Assembly (NCBI GenBank): GCA_022819825.1
Contig: JAJEGM010000046.1
Span: 1-61,939 of the forward strand
Direction of reading: 5' to 3'
Length of the DNA: 61,939 nucleotides
Source: Acidimicrobiia bacterium
GTDB lineage: Bacteria; Actinomycetota; Acidimicrobiia; Acidimicrobiales; Bin134
The notes beneath the pieces were generated by a model. It was given only the letters and a program-made list of their open reading frames with translations. It was not told the DNA's origin and did not search any database. This document shows positions 1 to 9,535 of the stretch, piece after piece. A program made the translations under genes and the position numbers. Each line of letters starts with the position of its first letter. Position 1 is the first letter of the stretch.

Positions 1-172
1 ACACAGCATCTACCACCTCCGGTTCCAGCGCGCGCATAATGACAGATACCTCCACCGAGTCGTTGGGTTGGTGCTACCCGACATCAAAGCCGGGACAACA
101 CAACGACCGGTGGATGGCCACCTATCCGCGCGGCCCCTTAGAAGCGAAAAGTCGAGCTATTAGGGGTATTGG
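1..172. other. left edge, no supported gene
   Basis: These 172 bases lie downstream of the RES toxin gene. A plus-strand reading frame runs through them into the toxin gene but has no family resemblance and overlaps a real gene, so I do not call it. I see no tRNA, terminator or strong repeat. Confidence 0.4.
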
Positions 173-682
173 CTACCACCATTGGTTGAAGGGGCGGGCA
201 GAAGTTCGGATTGGCTGGATCTCTCGGGGGAACCAGGCGAGCTCGCGGGTGCCGCCGGGCGCGGCAGAGCGGTAGTCGATGCCATCGAGGTTTGCGTCAT
301 AAGCATCTTGGCCGATTGGCTGGCACACTTCGTGGGGGATGACGTTGTTGTTGGCATCGTGGGGGTAGGTGGCGGGCAGGCCCAGGGCAGCTAGGCCTTC
401 ATCGGTGTAGGCATCGGCAGCTTGGCCTTCGGGGATGTCGACCTCCACGAGCTGGGGCGCGGTGGCCGGATCCAATGACTCGGGGACAAAGGGAACGCCG
501 GCGAATTGCCGGTACACGTTGGCTCGGGCAGTGGCCACGTCGTGGCTCAGATACAGGCATGGCAGGCCCGGCGGGTTCCACCGCCGACCTGGAGGGCGCG
601 ACGAGAATGAGGGATCGAGCGGATCGGACCACTCAGGGTGGGCGACACGGAAATACCGGCCCCCGATCGGCGAGGTGTTCAC
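173..682 (-). CDS. RES-domain toxin (NAD-consuming type)
   Basis: RES proteins are toxins that consume NAD+ and pair with an Xre-type antitoxin (family knowledge). The sequence shows the family's N-terminal RYFRV block, then GRRWNPPG and the LYLS strand, and a C-terminal YRSAAPGG segment with the serine. At the place where a glutamate is usual I read TARANV, with asparagine, so activity may be altered; this alignment is by eye. I chose the GTG at 682 because it lies two bases after the antitoxin stop, giving about 169 residues. A GTG at 736 would add 18 residues overlapping the antitoxin. The gene is second in a two-gene operon, the usual antitoxin-first order. Confidence 0.75.
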   Translation of the reverse strand: MNTSPIGGRYFRVAHPEWSDPLDPSFSSRPPGRRWNPPGLPCLYLSHDVATARANVYRQFAGVPFVPESLDPATAPQLVEVDIPEGQAADAYTDEGLAALGLPATYPHDANNNVIPHEVCQPIGQDAYDANLDGIDYRSAAPGGTRELAWFPREIQPIRTSARPFNQWW

Positions 683-684
683 GT

Positions 685-1446
685 TCAGGCGACCCGGGTG
701 AAGTCGAAGATGTCTTTGGTGGATTGCAGCAGCCACTCGTGCTCGTCGTTGGAGATCACCTCCAGCATGGTGCGCCCGCCGTAGGCCTCAGCTGGCCGGC
801 GGACGACTTCTCCAGGCAGGCCGGGCAGGAGGCGATAACGGAGGATGTCGCCGAGTTCGGCGATGGCGCTGATTTTGGGGGCCCGTTCGCTGGGAGGACC
901 GGCGAGCAGCCACTTGTCGACCGCCTGGCGGGTGACCCCCATGAGACTGGCAACATCGCTCTTCGACAGATTCAGGGTTTCCATCGCCCGCCGCAAAGGC
1001 TCGATGTGCTTCATCTCGAACTCCTCTTGGGACATCGTCTTGAGGAACCATGCGAAATGGCGACCGTCGATCTCCCTGCTCGGCTGCACATGCTCTTGGG
1101 GCAAGCCGGTGGCGACTCCTCGCAGTCGGTCGACCAACGCTGCGATCACACCGAGTCCATCTGCGGTGGGGGCGGCCCAAGGCAGGGCCACGGCGTTTCG
1201 TCGGAGGTAGTCATAGACATAGGCCGCAGGTGGAAGGGCATCGGGGTTGTGCGCCGGCAAGTTGGACAACCACTGGGCGGCGTAGTCGGCATAGAAGCAA
1301 TAGCGCCGAACTGCCTTGCGGTCTTTTTCGTCGATCAGCCGGGGCACGAGCTGGTTTAAGGCGGCGGTGATGTCGGAGAGCTCCCCGGCGACTTTCTTCG
1401 ACGCGGTAGCGAGATCTGTTTCCAGCAGATCTTCGATGAAGACCAC
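685..1446 (-). CDS. Xre/MbcA-like antitoxin of the RES toxin
   Basis: This 253-residue protein carries a helix-turn-helix around residues 160-185 (SKSDVASLMGVTRQAVDKW). Its C-terminal part, which includes AYGGRTMLEVI, resembles the antitoxin domain that plugs the active site of RES toxins. The N-terminal 140 residues are helical and of no family I recognise, so it is longer than a minimal antitoxin. The start is a GTG. It lies directly upstream of the RES gene with two bases between them, so the two are almost certainly co-transcribed. Such antitoxins usually repress their own operon. I see no clear operator upstream, where the Lhr gene ends about 55 bases away. Confidence 0.7.
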   Translation of the reverse strand: MVFIEDLLETDLATASKKVAGELSDITAALNQLVPRLIDEKDRKAVRRYCFYADYAAQWLSNLPAHNPDALPPAAYVYDYLRRNAVALPWAAPTADGLGVIAALVDRLRGVATGLPQEHVQPSREIDGRHFAWFLKTMSQEEFEMKHIEPLRRAMETLNLSKSDVASLMGVTRQAVDKWLLAGPPSERAPKISAIAELGDILRYRLLPGLPGEVVRRPAEAYGGRTMLEVISNDEHEWLLQSTKDIFDFTRVA

Positions 1447-1501
1447 AGTGGAAGTTTATCGCAACCAAAACGCAACCACAATGGGATGCGGAGCAAATGA
1501 G

Positions 1502-4500
1502 CTAGGGGTTGGGGAGGCCGTCGGTGTAGGTGAGGGTGTTGTTGGGGGTGGCGGGGGTTCTTGGGCCTTCGAAGAGGATTCCGGTGAGGTTGAGGGGGTC
1601 GCAGGCGGCGATGGTTATCTCTTGGTCGATGCGGGGGTGGTTGCGGACTTTTTGGAGTTGATCGGCGGCGGTGGGGAGGGCGAACTGCTCGCCGCTTTGG
1701 CCAGCAACGAAGCGGCCGCCTCTGACGATGCCCCGGTCTTCGAAGCGGCGCAGGGCCTTGAGGATGTCTCGCCAGGGGGTCGCGGCAGGGGTGGCGGGGT
1801 GGTGGGCGAGGCTGCGGAACACGATGCCCCAGCAAGCGAGCAGCTGGTGGGCGACGGCTTCGGCGAGGTCTTCGGCCGGGTATTGCTCGGGTTGTTGTAC
1901 GAGCGACCAGCGGCCGGGGGCGGCGTGGGTTTCGCGAGACGCGCCATTGTTTAAGGCGCGATTGGCGCGCATGGCCCGGGTGCGCAGGGCTTGGGAGCGG
2001 AGGTTCTGGCCGGGGCGGTGGCGGGTGGGGCGGCGGTTGGAGCGGTTGAGCAGGGCTCGCACCGCGGCGAAGCCGTCGGCGGTGAACAGGCCGAGGGCCA
2101 CGCCGTTCCACAAGGCCCGCTCGATGTCGTCGGGCAGGCGGTTGGTGGCGGCGGCCAGATCGGGGAGGAAGCTGGCGCCCTGGGCTTGGAGAATTTCGGC
2201 GATCTCCTCCACGGGGCCGGCTTCGGGGGGCTCGGGGCTGGTGGTGCGGGCGGCGGCGAGGAGCCAGGGGAGGTCTTCTCGGAACACGAGGGTGATGGGG
2301 GTGGCTTTTCTTGGGGCCATGGAGTTGGCCTTGGCGGGGGTTGTCGGGGGTGTGAGGCGGAGCCAGGCGAGCTCGCCGCGGTAGCAGAGCTCGTCGAGCC
2401 ACATCGGCTGGTAGTCGGGGAGGCGTTTTTGGATGATCTGGGATTCCCAGGCGCCGGCGGGGAGGTCTAGGCCTTGGAGCTGCTCTAGCACTTTGGTGAG
2501 GCCGGGGCGGCCTCTCACGGTGGAGTCGGGAGTCAGGTGGTGCCAGTGGAGGAGGAAGCGCATGAAGTCTTGAGGGCTGACGGCTTGGACTGAGGCTCGC
2601 TTTTGGCGTCTCGATAGATAGGACATGCGCTGGAGGAGGCGGCGGGCGCACCAGGTATCGGGGGCAGCGCTGTTCAGATGGTCGGCGCGCATGGCCATGC
2701 CTTCGGATTCGAGGGCGGCTAGGGATTGGTGGACGGTTGGGAGATCTAGGGCTGTCTGGTCGGCCAATTGTTCGGGGGTTGTGGGGCCGGTTGCTTCTAG
2801 GTGGCCGCGGATGGTCTCTAGGGCTGAGTCTGGGTTTAGGGCGGTTTCGGCTAGCTCGGTGGAGGTCCAGAGGGATGTGTCACTGCTCGTGGTTACGGTG
2901 CGGGCTCGGCCTCGAGATTCGAGGTCAGTGTAGAGAGCTTGCCAATCGGGGTTGGGCCGGGTGATCACCAAGGAGGTGAGGAGATCGTGGAGTTCGTCGG
3001 GGTTGCGGGGGTCGGGGGTGATTTCCTCCACCACTTGGGCGATGGCGTCGGGGGTGATTTGGGCGAGGGTGGTCTCGTCGAGGGTGGTGGGCTGCTGGGC
3101 GCTTCTTGGGCGGAGGCCTCGGGGGACGGTTACGGCGTTGGTTCTTCGGTCGACGAGCTCGGCGTCGTCCAAGAAGGCGTAGGGGCGGGCGTTGACAATC
3201 TCGTGGCTGAGGGGGGAGGGCTCGGTGGTGTCGCAGAAGTGGGTGCGGACCGCTCCGGAGCGGATGTCGGTGAGGAGTTGTTGGAGGCCGTCGGCGTCGA
3301 GGGCCTCGTGGAGGGTGTCGTGGAGGGTTTGGCGCACCAGGAGGTGGTTTGGGATCTCAATGGGGCCGGCTGTGTTCTCCTGGCAGGCCGCCGCGCCGGG
3401 GAACACGGCGGCCATGATGTCGTCGGCCTCCATGCGCTGGATGGGGGGCGGGTTGCGCTTTCCGCCCCGGCTGCGCAGCACCACCAGGGCCCGGTTGAGG
3501 TTCCAGCGCCAGCGGGCGGCGAACATGGGCGAGTCCAGCACGGCCTGGGTGAGCACCTCTTCCACCGAGTCGGGGTGCAGGAACTGGGGGACGTCGCTGA
3601 GGGGGAAGCTGTGGTGGGGGCCGAGCGACAAGATGATGGCGTTGTCGTTGGCCGCCGCCTGGAGCTCGAAGTCGAAGCGGCGGCAGAGGCGCTTGCGCAG
3701 CGCCAGGCCGAAGGCCCGGTTGATGCGCCCGCCGTAGGGGGAATGCACCACGAGCTGCTGGCCGCCGGTGTCGTCGAAGAAGCGCTCGAACACGATGTTG
3801 TTGTGGGTGGGGACGGTGCCCAGGGTGGCTTGGGCCGCCGCGATGTAGGTCACGGCCTGCTCGGCGATCTCGGCAGTGGTGCCGTGGGCTTGGGCGAACT
3901 GGGCGGCAGCGGCTTCCAGCGCGGTGTCATCGAGGGGGTCGGCGTTCGGGGCTTGCGGGAGGAGGCTGTATATATAGGCGCGCAGATCGGACACCTGCTG
4001 GGAGAGCTCGGCGGTGCGGGCGGGGGCCTCGCCCAGCCAGAAGGGGACGGTGGGCGGGGCGTCGCCGGCGTCGATCACCCGCACGGTGCCGGCGGCCACC
4101 TGCTTGATGCGCCAGGAGTGGGAGCCCAGCAGGAAGATGTCGCCGGCCATCGACTCCACGGCCCAGTCTTCGTTGACGGTGCCGATGAAGGTGTCGTCGG
4201 GCTCGGCCACCACCCGGTAGTCGCCGTTCTCGCCGATGGCGCCGCCGGAGGTGAGGGCGGCCAGCCGGGCGCCCCGTTTGCCCCGCACCTCCTGGTTGAT
4301 GGAGTCGTGGTGGAGGTAGGCGCCCCGGGGGCCTCGGCCGGTGACCACTCCTTTGGCGGCCTGCTCAATGGCCTCGTCGAACTGCTCTTTGGTGAGGCCG
4401 GCGTAGGGGGCGGCCTTGGTGAACATGTCGTAGAGGCCGCCGGTGGTGTGGTTGTCATCGGCGGCGGCCTCGGCGATGAGCTGCTGCACCAGGATGTCGA

Positions 4501-4546
4501 GTGGGGCCTCGGGGGGGCAGACGGCGTCGAGCTGGCCCTGTTGCAC
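1502..4546 (-). CDS. lhr: Lhr-type helicase, C-terminal part after an in-frame TAG
   Basis: This 1014-residue frame continues, in the same reading phase, the helicase part that ends at 4577-4579. It holds the post-helicase region typical of Lhr proteins: the winged-helix and beta-barrel segments (for example GDIFLLGSHSWRI and HSPYGGRIN) and the long C-terminal helical part. The GTG at 4546 is only the first possible start after the stop. There is no good Shine-Dalgarno sequence there, so I doubt independent translation. The frame is otherwise intact for 1014 codons, which suggests a recent change, a sequencing error or some readthrough. It ends 55 bases before the RES operon. Confidence 0.75.
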   Translation of the reverse strand: MQQGQLDAVCPPEAPLDILVQQLIAEAAADDNHTTGGLYDMFTKAAPYAGLTKEQFDEAIEQAAKGVVTGRGPRGAYLHHDSINQEVRGKRGARLAALTSGGAIGENGDYRVVAEPDDTFIGTVNEDWAVESMAGDIFLLGSHSWRIKQVAAGTVRVIDAGDAPPTVPFWLGEAPARTAELSQQVSDLRAYIYSLLPQAPNADPLDDTALEAAAAQFAQAHGTTAEIAEQAVTYIAAAQATLGTVPTHNNIVFERFFDDTGGQQLVVHSPYGGRINRAFGLALRKRLCRRFDFELQAAANDNAIILSLGPHHSFPLSDVPQFLHPDSVEEVLTQAVLDSPMFAARWRWNLNRALVVLRSRGGKRNPPPIQRMEADDIMAAVFPGAAACQENTAGPIEIPNHLLVRQTLHDTLHEALDADGLQQLLTDIRSGAVRTHFCDTTEPSPLSHEIVNARPYAFLDDAELVDRRTNAVTVPRGLRPRSAQQPTTLDETTLAQITPDAIAQVVEEITPDPRNPDELHDLLTSLVITRPNPDWQALYTDLESRGRARTVTTSSDTSLWTSTELAETALNPDSALETIRGHLEATGPTTPEQLADQTALDLPTVHQSLAALESEGMAMRADHLNSAAPDTWCARRLLQRMSYLSRRQKRASVQAVSPQDFMRFLLHWHHLTPDSTVRGRPGLTKVLEQLQGLDLPAGAWESQIIQKRLPDYQPMWLDELCYRGELAWLRLTPPTTPAKANSMAPRKATPITLVFREDLPWLLAAARTTSPEPPEAGPVEEIAEILQAQGASFLPDLAAATNRLPDDIERALWNGVALGLFTADGFAAVRALLNRSNRRPTRHRPGQNLRSQALRTRAMRANRALNNGASRETHAAPGRWSLVQQPEQYPAEDLAEAVAHQLLACWGIVFRSLAHHPATPAATPWRDILKALRRFEDRGIVRGGRFVAGQSGEQFALPTAADQLQKVRNHPRIDQEITIAACDPLNLTGILFEGPRTPATPNNTLTYTDGLPNP

Positions 4547-4576
4547 GGCGTGGAGCAGGGCCAGCGACTCGATGAG

Positions 4577-5878
4577 CTAGTCTCGGGTGAGGGGCCACAG
4601 GCGGCCCTTGGGGGTGCCGTGGCGGCTGTGGTTGGAGCGGCCCACCCGCTGGAGGAAGGTGGCGATGCTGCGGGGCGAGCCCACCTGGCACACCAGCTCC
4701 ACGGGGCCGATGTCGATGCCCAGCTCCAGCGAGGCGGTGGCCACCAGGGCCTTGAGGTCGCCGGCACGGAGGCGGTGCTCGGTGCGGATGCGGCGCTCGG
4801 TGGACAACGAGCCGTGGTGGGCGGCCACCGCATCGTCGCCCAGGCGCTCGGCCAGCTGGTGGGCGATGCGCTCCGACAGGCGGCGGGTGTTGACGAACAC
4901 GATGGTGGTGTGGTGCTGGGTGATGAGGGTGGCCATGCGGTCGAGCACCATGTCCATCTGGGCGTGGGACACCACCGCTTCGAGCTCGTCGTCGAACAGC
5001 TCCAGGGCGATGTCGAGGTTGCGCTGGTGGCCGGTATTCACGATGGTGCAACCGCTGCCGGGGGCGGTGTTTGGGGTTGTGCCGGATCCATTGGCGGCGT
5101 CGGCTCCGTTGGTGTTGGCGGCGTCGGTGTTGGCGGCGTCGGCGTTGGTCTTGTCGGTTTTGGGAATGCCGGTGAGGAGGTCGGCGATGGTGGTGATGGG
5201 GTGCTGGGTGGCCGACAGGCCGATGCGGGCGGGGCGGGTGTTGGCCACGTGCTCGAGGCGCTCGAGGGTGAGGGCCAGGTGGCTGCCCCGCTTGTCTCGG
5301 GCGGTGGCGTGGATCTCATCGACGATCACCGTCTCCACGGTGCGGAGCACCTCGCGGCTCTTGGCCGCGGTCACCAGCAGGTAGAGCGACTCGGGGGTGG
5401 TCACCACGAAGTTGGCCGGCTTTTTGATCATGGCCGCCCGGGTGTGGGCCGGGGTGTCGCCGGTGCGCACGGCCACGGTGAGCGGCGGGGGCTCGAAGCC
5501 CTGGGCTCGGGCCACCTCGGCGATCTCGGCCAGGGGGCGCTCCAGGTTCTCGGCAATGTCGGTGGCCAGCGCCTTGAGCGGCGACACGTACACCACCTGG
5601 CTGGCCTTGGCCACCGTCTGCCCCGCGGCGTGGCGCTTGTAGAGATTGTCAATGGCAATGAGGAACCCGGCCAAAGTCTTGCCCGACCCAGTGGGCGCGG
5701 CGATCAGCGTGTCTTGTCCCGAAGCAATAGCCGGCCACCCCTCAGCCTGCGCCTCAGTAGGCCCCCCCGGAAACCGCCCCTCAAACCAAGCCCCCACCGC
5801 CGAATGAAACCCATAGCCAACATCAACGCTCACGCTCACCTCAACAGGCGCGGCACTGGAAGGGGAAGCCACCCCCAA
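4577..5878 (-). CDS. lhr: Lhr-type DEAD/DEAH helicase, N-terminal part ending at a premature TAG
   Basis: Lhr (large helicase-related protein) is an SF2 3'-5' DNA/RNA helicase of about 1500 residues used in nucleic-acid repair. This 433-residue part holds both helicase lobes: Walker A APTGSGKT (61-68), VDEIH (186-190), LSATQH, and motif [10 protein letters not shown] (410-417). It stops at TRD-TAG where the family continues with an acidic residue (TRDELVE-like), so one base change from GAG would restore the frame. Residues 241-276 are a low-complexity insertion rich in Asn, Ala, Asp and Thr. The first possible start is a TTG at 5878; a GTG at 5872 is equally good. It is divergent from the gene at 5911, with about 32 bases between them. 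Confidence 0.8.
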   Translation of the reverse strand: MGVASPSSAAPVEVSVSVDVGYGFHSAVGAWFEGRFPGGPTEAQAEGWPAIASGQDTLIAAPTGSGKTLAGFLIAIDNLYKRHAAGQTVAKASQVVYVSPLKALATDIAENLERPLAEIAEVARAQGFEPPPLTVAVRTGDTPAHTRAAMIKKPANFVVTTPESLYLLVTAAKSREVLRTVETVIVDEIHATARDKRGSHLALTLERLEHVANTRPARIGLSATQHPITTIADLLTGIPKTDKTNADAANTDAANTNGADAANGSGTTPNTAPGSGCTIVNTGHQRNLDIALELFDDELEAVVSHAQMDMVLDRMATLITQHHTTIVFVNTRRLSERIAHQLAERLGDDAVAAHHGSLSTERRIRTEHRLRAGDLKALVATASLELGIDIGPVELVCQVGSPRSIATFLQRVGRSNHSRHGTPKGRLWPLTRD

Positions 5879-5910
5879 AGAGTACCGGGCAGGTGTGACA
5901 CACTCGGCGG

Positions 5911-8900
5911 GTGAAGTCTCCTTTCGGACGGGCTGGGAGTGTGATGGTCGCTCTCGGCCTCATTTGCTCCGTGGTTGTCGCCCAGTCGAGTTTCGTTGGA
6001 GCGCAGAATGAAGAGGGCGGCAGCCAACAGCTCAGCGAGGTCCTGCTGCGCGATGAGTTGATCGGAGATCAAGAGTCGCTGCTGAACGTTTACCGCTGCC
6101 TATTCAACATCGACACCCAAGTCGTGCCCGGCGGCTGCACCGACGGAAAGCCCGCGCAAGCCAAGCCCGATCCCCAACCGTTCTCAGGCACCCCTACTCT
6201 GCGTGACATCGAAGTCCGCGACGAACTAGTGGCCGACCAAGAGTCGCTGCTGAACGTTTACCGCTGCCTGTTCAACATCGACACCCATGCCGTGCCCGGC
6301 GGCTGCACCGACGGAAAGCCCGCCGAAAGCAAGCCTGAGCTAACAGCTACACCCCAGCCCACAGCCACGCCTCAGCCCACAGCCACGACCACACCTGACC
6401 CCGAACTGCCGACGGTTTCGGCAAGGTTCGTCCTCCCGTCCTATACCGCCGCAGAGGGCACCACCGCGCAGATCTCTGTTCATCTTGACTACAGCGCACC
6501 CGGCCGCACAGTGACCATCCCGCTCACGTCTTCATTCGGGGGCGGGGCCACCGAATCCGACTTCGGGCCGCTGCCCACCAGCATCACCTTCGGCCCCACG
6601 GAGACCACCAAGACCATCGACATCGCCATCATCGACGACAAGCTCAGCGACCCCGGCGAATCACTCACGCTCGCCATCGGCCAACCGCTGCCGAATGGGG
6701 TGCTCCAAGGGGTAACGCCCCAAATCACCATCGACATCACCGACACCGGCGTCACCCCGGTCACGGTCAGATTCGCCACATCAACTGCCACGGTGTCGGA
6801 GGGGTCTCTTGCCCAACTGAGATTGACCCTCGACAGAGCCCCGGGCCGCACATTGACCATTCCGCTGACCTACGCCTTCCACGGCGGGGCCACCGAATCC
6901 GACTTGGGGCGCTTGGGGTACATCGACACCACCATCGACTTCGGCCCCAACACCACCTCCATCGTCGTCGGCCCGATGGTCGTAGACGACGGCCTTGTCG
7001 ATCCCGGTGAATCATTCACCGTGGCAATCGGGCGAAACCTACCTGAAAGAGTCACAGCCGGCACCCCAAGCCAGGTAACGGTCAACATCGACGACGCCGG
7101 GGTCACCCCAATCAAAATGGGATTCAACTCGCCGAGTGCCACGGCTTCGGAAGGAAGCACACTCCTTTTGCCACTGGGGTTGTATCGAGACCCCGACAAA
7201 GTGGTGACCGCGGGCCGCACCGTCGAGATTCCACTTGAATACTCCTTCCACGGCGGTGCCTCTGCCGCCGACCTCGGGACGCAACCAACCAGCGTCACCT
7301 TCGGCCCCTCAGATACCAACAAGTCGATTGCCATCGAAATCGTCGACGACGGGCTTGTGGATCCTGGCGAGTCGTTCACCATCTCCATCGGCCAGACACT
7401 GCCTGACGGATTCGCCCATGGCACTCCTATCCAAGTCACCGTCCAAATCACCGACTCCGGCGTACCGGCGGTGGAAGTCAGTTTCGGGCAATCGACCTAC
7501 ACCGCGGCCGAGGGAACCACCGCGCAGATCACCGTGGAGCTCGACCGAGCGCCCAACCGCGCCGTGACCATCCCGCTGACGACCGCCTTCCAGAACGGGG
7601 CCAGCGCAGCCGACTTCGGAACCCTCCCCACCAGTGTGAAGTTTGAGGCCAGCGAAATGGCCAAGACCGTGTCATTTGCGGTGGTCGACGATCAACAAGG
7701 CGACTCCGGCGAATCCATAACGCTCGCCATCGGCTCAAACCTGCCCGACAGAGTCACCGCCGGCACCCCTAACCAGGCCACCGTCAACATCACAGACACC
7801 GGCGTACCTGAAGTGAAAGTGACATTCGGCTCGGCCACCTACACCGCTGCCGAGGGAACCACCGCGCAGATCGCCGTGGAACTGGACAAGACCCCCAACC
7901 GCACCGTCGTCATCCCCCTCACCTACACATTCGGGGGCGGCGCCACCGCAGCCGACTTCGGGCCCCGGCCCGCCTTCGCGACATTCGCCGCCAACGAGAC
8001 CGCCCAAACCATCTCGTTCACCGTGGTCGACGACCAGCTAGGCGACCCCGGCGAATCGATAAAGGTTGCCTTCGGAACCAACCTTCCCACAAAAGTCATT
8101 GTCGGCAGACCCAACCAGACCACCGTCAACATCACCGACACCGGCGTACCCCGAGTTGAAGTCGGCTTCGGCTCGGCCACCTATTCAGTAACCGAGGGGA
8201 CCACTGCCCAGGTTGCCGTCCAACTGAGCAGGACCCCCAACCGAGAAGTGACGATCCCCCTCACCTACACATTCGGGGCCGGGGCCAGCACAGCCGACTT
8301 CGGCACCAGACCAGCCTCCGTGACATTCGCCGCGAACCAAACCTCCCAAACCATCTCATTCACAGTCACCGACGACCAGCAAAGCGACCCCGGCGAGTCC
8401 ATAACGCTCGCCATCGGCTCAAACCTGCCCACCAGAGTCACCGCCGGCACCACCAACCAGACCACCGTCAACATCACCGACACCGGCGTGCCCGCGATCT
8501 CGATCAGATTCCGCACGCCGGACCACACGGTGACGGAGGGATTCACAGCGTATGTGCGGCTTTCGCGGGGCCAACCTTGGGACGACAGCTTGACAATTCC
8601 CCTCACCTACTCATTCGGGGGCAGTGCCACTGCGGCCGACTTCGGAACCCTGCCAGCCAGCGCGACATTTGCCGCCGGCAGCTTCACCGCCACCGTGGCT
8701 ATCCCCCTCACCGACGACGACCTCGACGATACGGGTGAATCAATCCAAGTTTCTATCGGCACCACTCTTCCCGAGGGATTCGAGGCCGGCAGCCCCAATC
8801 AAGTGACGATCAACATCTCCGACGCCGACCCGAAGCAACTCCAAGTGCAATTTGCCACAGTCGCGTCCAGCACCGTGACTGAGGGTTCCTACGCAAGCAC

Positions 8901-9177
8901 CGTGATCTGCCTCGACGACGATCCCTGGCGAGAGGTGAGATTGTCGTACACATACTCTTTCGAGGGAGGGGCCACCGCTGACGACATCGGTGAGAGGGAT
9001 TTGTCTCAGACATTTGCCGCCTGGTCAGACTGCTACCCAGTTGTCGTATGGATCAATAGCGATGACCTCGACGAGACCGGCGAATCGATCGTCGTTTCCG
9101 TCAAACAGCCTCTTCCCGACGGTGTCACCCTTGGCACCGTCGCCCAAGTGACCTTCCATATCATCGACGCGTCCTAA
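5911..9177 (+). CDS. secreted protein with eight Calx-beta-like repeats
   Basis: This 1088-residue protein has a signal peptide ([17 protein letters not shown] region), two copies of a 37-residue Cys-containing motif (about 46-83 and 103-140), a Thr/Pro linker with [12 protein letters not shown], and then eight repeats of about 112-120 residues. The repeats start near residues 169, 284, 401, 521, 635, 749, 863 and 977. Each has a TVxEGTTAQ-like strand, TIPLTY, GGATxxDFG, a DDxxxDPGESxxxxIG segment and a final VNITDTG. This resembles Calx-beta or similar immunoglobulin-like surface modules, which often bind calcium or mediate adhesion. No catalytic domain or sortase motif is seen. The start is a GTG. 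It is transcribed divergently from lhr. Confidence 0.8.
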   Translation: MKSPFGRAGSVMVALGLICSVVVAQSSFVGAQNEEGGSQQLSEVLLRDELIGDQESLLNVYRCLFNIDTQVVPGGCTDGKPAQAKPDPQPFSGTPTLRDIEVRDELVADQESLLNVYRCLFNIDTHAVPGGCTDGKPAESKPELTATPQPTATPQPTATTTPDPELPTVSARFVLPSYTAAEGTTAQISVHLDYSAPGRTVTIPLTSSFGGGATESDFGPLPTSITFGPTETTKTIDIAIIDDKLSDPGESLTLAIGQPLPNGVLQGVTPQITIDITDTGVTPVTVRFATSTATVSEGSLAQLRLTLDRAPGRTLTIPLTYAFHGGATESDLGRLGYIDTTIDFGPNTTSIVVGPMVVDDGLVDPGESFTVAIGRNLPERVTAGTPSQVTVNIDDAGVTPIKMGFNSPSATASEGSTLLLPLGLYRDPDKVVTAGRTVEIPLEYSFHGGASAADLGTQPTSVTFGPSDTNKSIAIEIVDDGLVDPGESFTISIGQTLPDGFAHGTPIQVTVQITDSGVPAVEVSFGQSTYTAAEGTTAQITVELDRAPNRAVTIPLTTAFQNGASAADFGTLPTSVKFEASEMAKTVSFAVVDDQQGDSGESITLAIGSNLPDRVTAGTPNQATVNITDTGVPEVKVTFGSATYTAAEGTTAQIAVELDKTPNRTVVIPLTYTFGGGATAADFGPRPAFATFAANETAQTISFTVVDDQLGDPGESIKVAFGTNLPTKVIVGRPNQTTVNITDTGVPRVEVGFGSATYSVTEGTTAQVAVQLSRTPNREVTIPLTYTFGAGASTADFGTRPASVTFAANQTSQTISFTVTDDQQSDPGESITLAIGSNLPTRVTAGTTNQTTVNITDTGVPAISIRFRTPDHTVTEGFTAYVRLSRGQPWDDSLTIPLTYSFGGSATAADFGTLPASATFAAGSFTATVAIPLTDDDLDDTGESIQVSIGTTLPEGFEAGSPNQVTINISDADPKQLQVQFATVASSTVTEGSYASTVICLDDDPWREVRLSYTYSFEGGATADDIGERDLSQTFAAWSDCYPVVVWINSDDLDETGESIVVSVKQPLPDGVTLGTVAQVTFHIIDAS
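6070..6155 (+). repeat. first copy of an 86-bp direct repeat
   Basis: This stretch encodes [16 protein letters not shown]...[11 protein letters not shown]. It is nearly identical, with a few base differences, to 6238-6323, which lies 168 bases (56 codons) further on. The conservation at DNA level, synonymous sites included, points to recent duplication or gene conversion. Confidence 0.85.
6238..6323 (+). repeat. second copy of the 86-bp direct repeat
   Basis: This matches 6070-6155 and lies in the same frame of the secreted repeat protein. Each unit holds two cysteines, one in YRC and one in GGC, so each could close its own disulfide. Confidence 0.85.
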
Positions 9178-9273
9178 CCCAAGAAGGCATTCACCTCACC
9201 CCACCCCAATGACCGGCAAGCTGGTCCGGGCTGCCTGACGGAATTCTTGGGGTGGAAATATGAGTGGTGTGTG

Positions 9274-9279
9274 TATAGT
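9274..9279 (+). promoter_or_regulatory. possible -10 box of the VapBC-like operon
   Basis: TATAGT lies seven bases before the ATG at 9287. This would give a leaderless or nearly leaderless mRNA, common in actinobacteria. There is no good Shine-Dalgarno sequence before 9287, which agrees. No convincing -35 box is visible. Confidence 0.3.
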
Positions 9280-9286
9280 TAGGCGT

Positions 9287-9535
9287 ATGCCACGGATGCA
9301 GGTTTATTTGCCGGACGATCTACATGCGGCAGTCAAGGAGCATGGCTTCCCCGCCTCTGAGATGTTGCAGAAGGCCGTTCGGGAGGAGATTCGCCGGCTT
9401 GAGCTGATCAAGGCCGGTGAGGAGTATTTGGCTGAGCTTAGGGCTGAGGTGGGGCCATCTACACCAGAGAGCGAGGCCTGGGCTAAGGAAATCGTAGGAC
9501 AGGTTGTCCGCCATTTCGAGCAGACCGCCAGTTAG
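9287..9535 (+). CDS. ribbon-helix-helix-like antitoxin (VapB type)
   Basis: This 82-residue protein opens with MPRMQVYLPDDLHAAVKEHG, the beta-strand plus helix of a ribbon-helix-helix DNA-binding antitoxin. An acidic helical tail follows that would wrap the toxin. I start at the ATG at 9287, not the ATG at 9260, because the conserved strand begins there and the bases between look like a promoter. Its TAG overlaps the GTG of the next gene by one base, so the two are translationally coupled. Confidence 0.75.
   Translation: MPRMQVYLPDDLHAAVKEHGFPASEMLQKAVREEIRRLELIKAGEEYLAELRAEVGPSTPESEAWAKEIVGQVVRHFEQTAS

Larger units (their letters stand above)
1502..5878 (-). pseudogene. lhr: whole lhr gene, interrupted by one amber codon
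   Basis: The two entries above share one reading phase. Joined across the TAG they give about 1458 codons, the normal length of the family. No frameshift or deletion is visible. TAG is used as a normal stop elsewhere in the window (for example at 10498-10500 and 15917-15919), which argues against general recoding. Confidence 0.65.

Noticed and set aside
39..275. 78-residue plus-strand open frame at the left edge
   Set aside because: It overlaps the RES gene on the other strand and has no recognisable feature.
4577..4579. TAG read as a recoded sense codon (for example pyrrolysine or suppressor)
   Set aside because: TAG ends several ordinary genes in the window in the expected place, and no suppressor tRNA or related gene is seen. 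A mutation or error is simpler.
2939..5914. 991-residue Gly/Val-rich plus-strand open frame
   Set aside because: It is antisense to lhr, which has clear helicase motifs. In GC-rich DNA the opposite strand is often open without being coding. Its composition is a product of codon shadowing.
6415..9177. regular DNA periodicity that could suggest a CRISPR or satellite array
   Set aside because: The period (about 340-360 bases) is that of coding repeats in one long frame. There are no short identical repeats with unique spacers.
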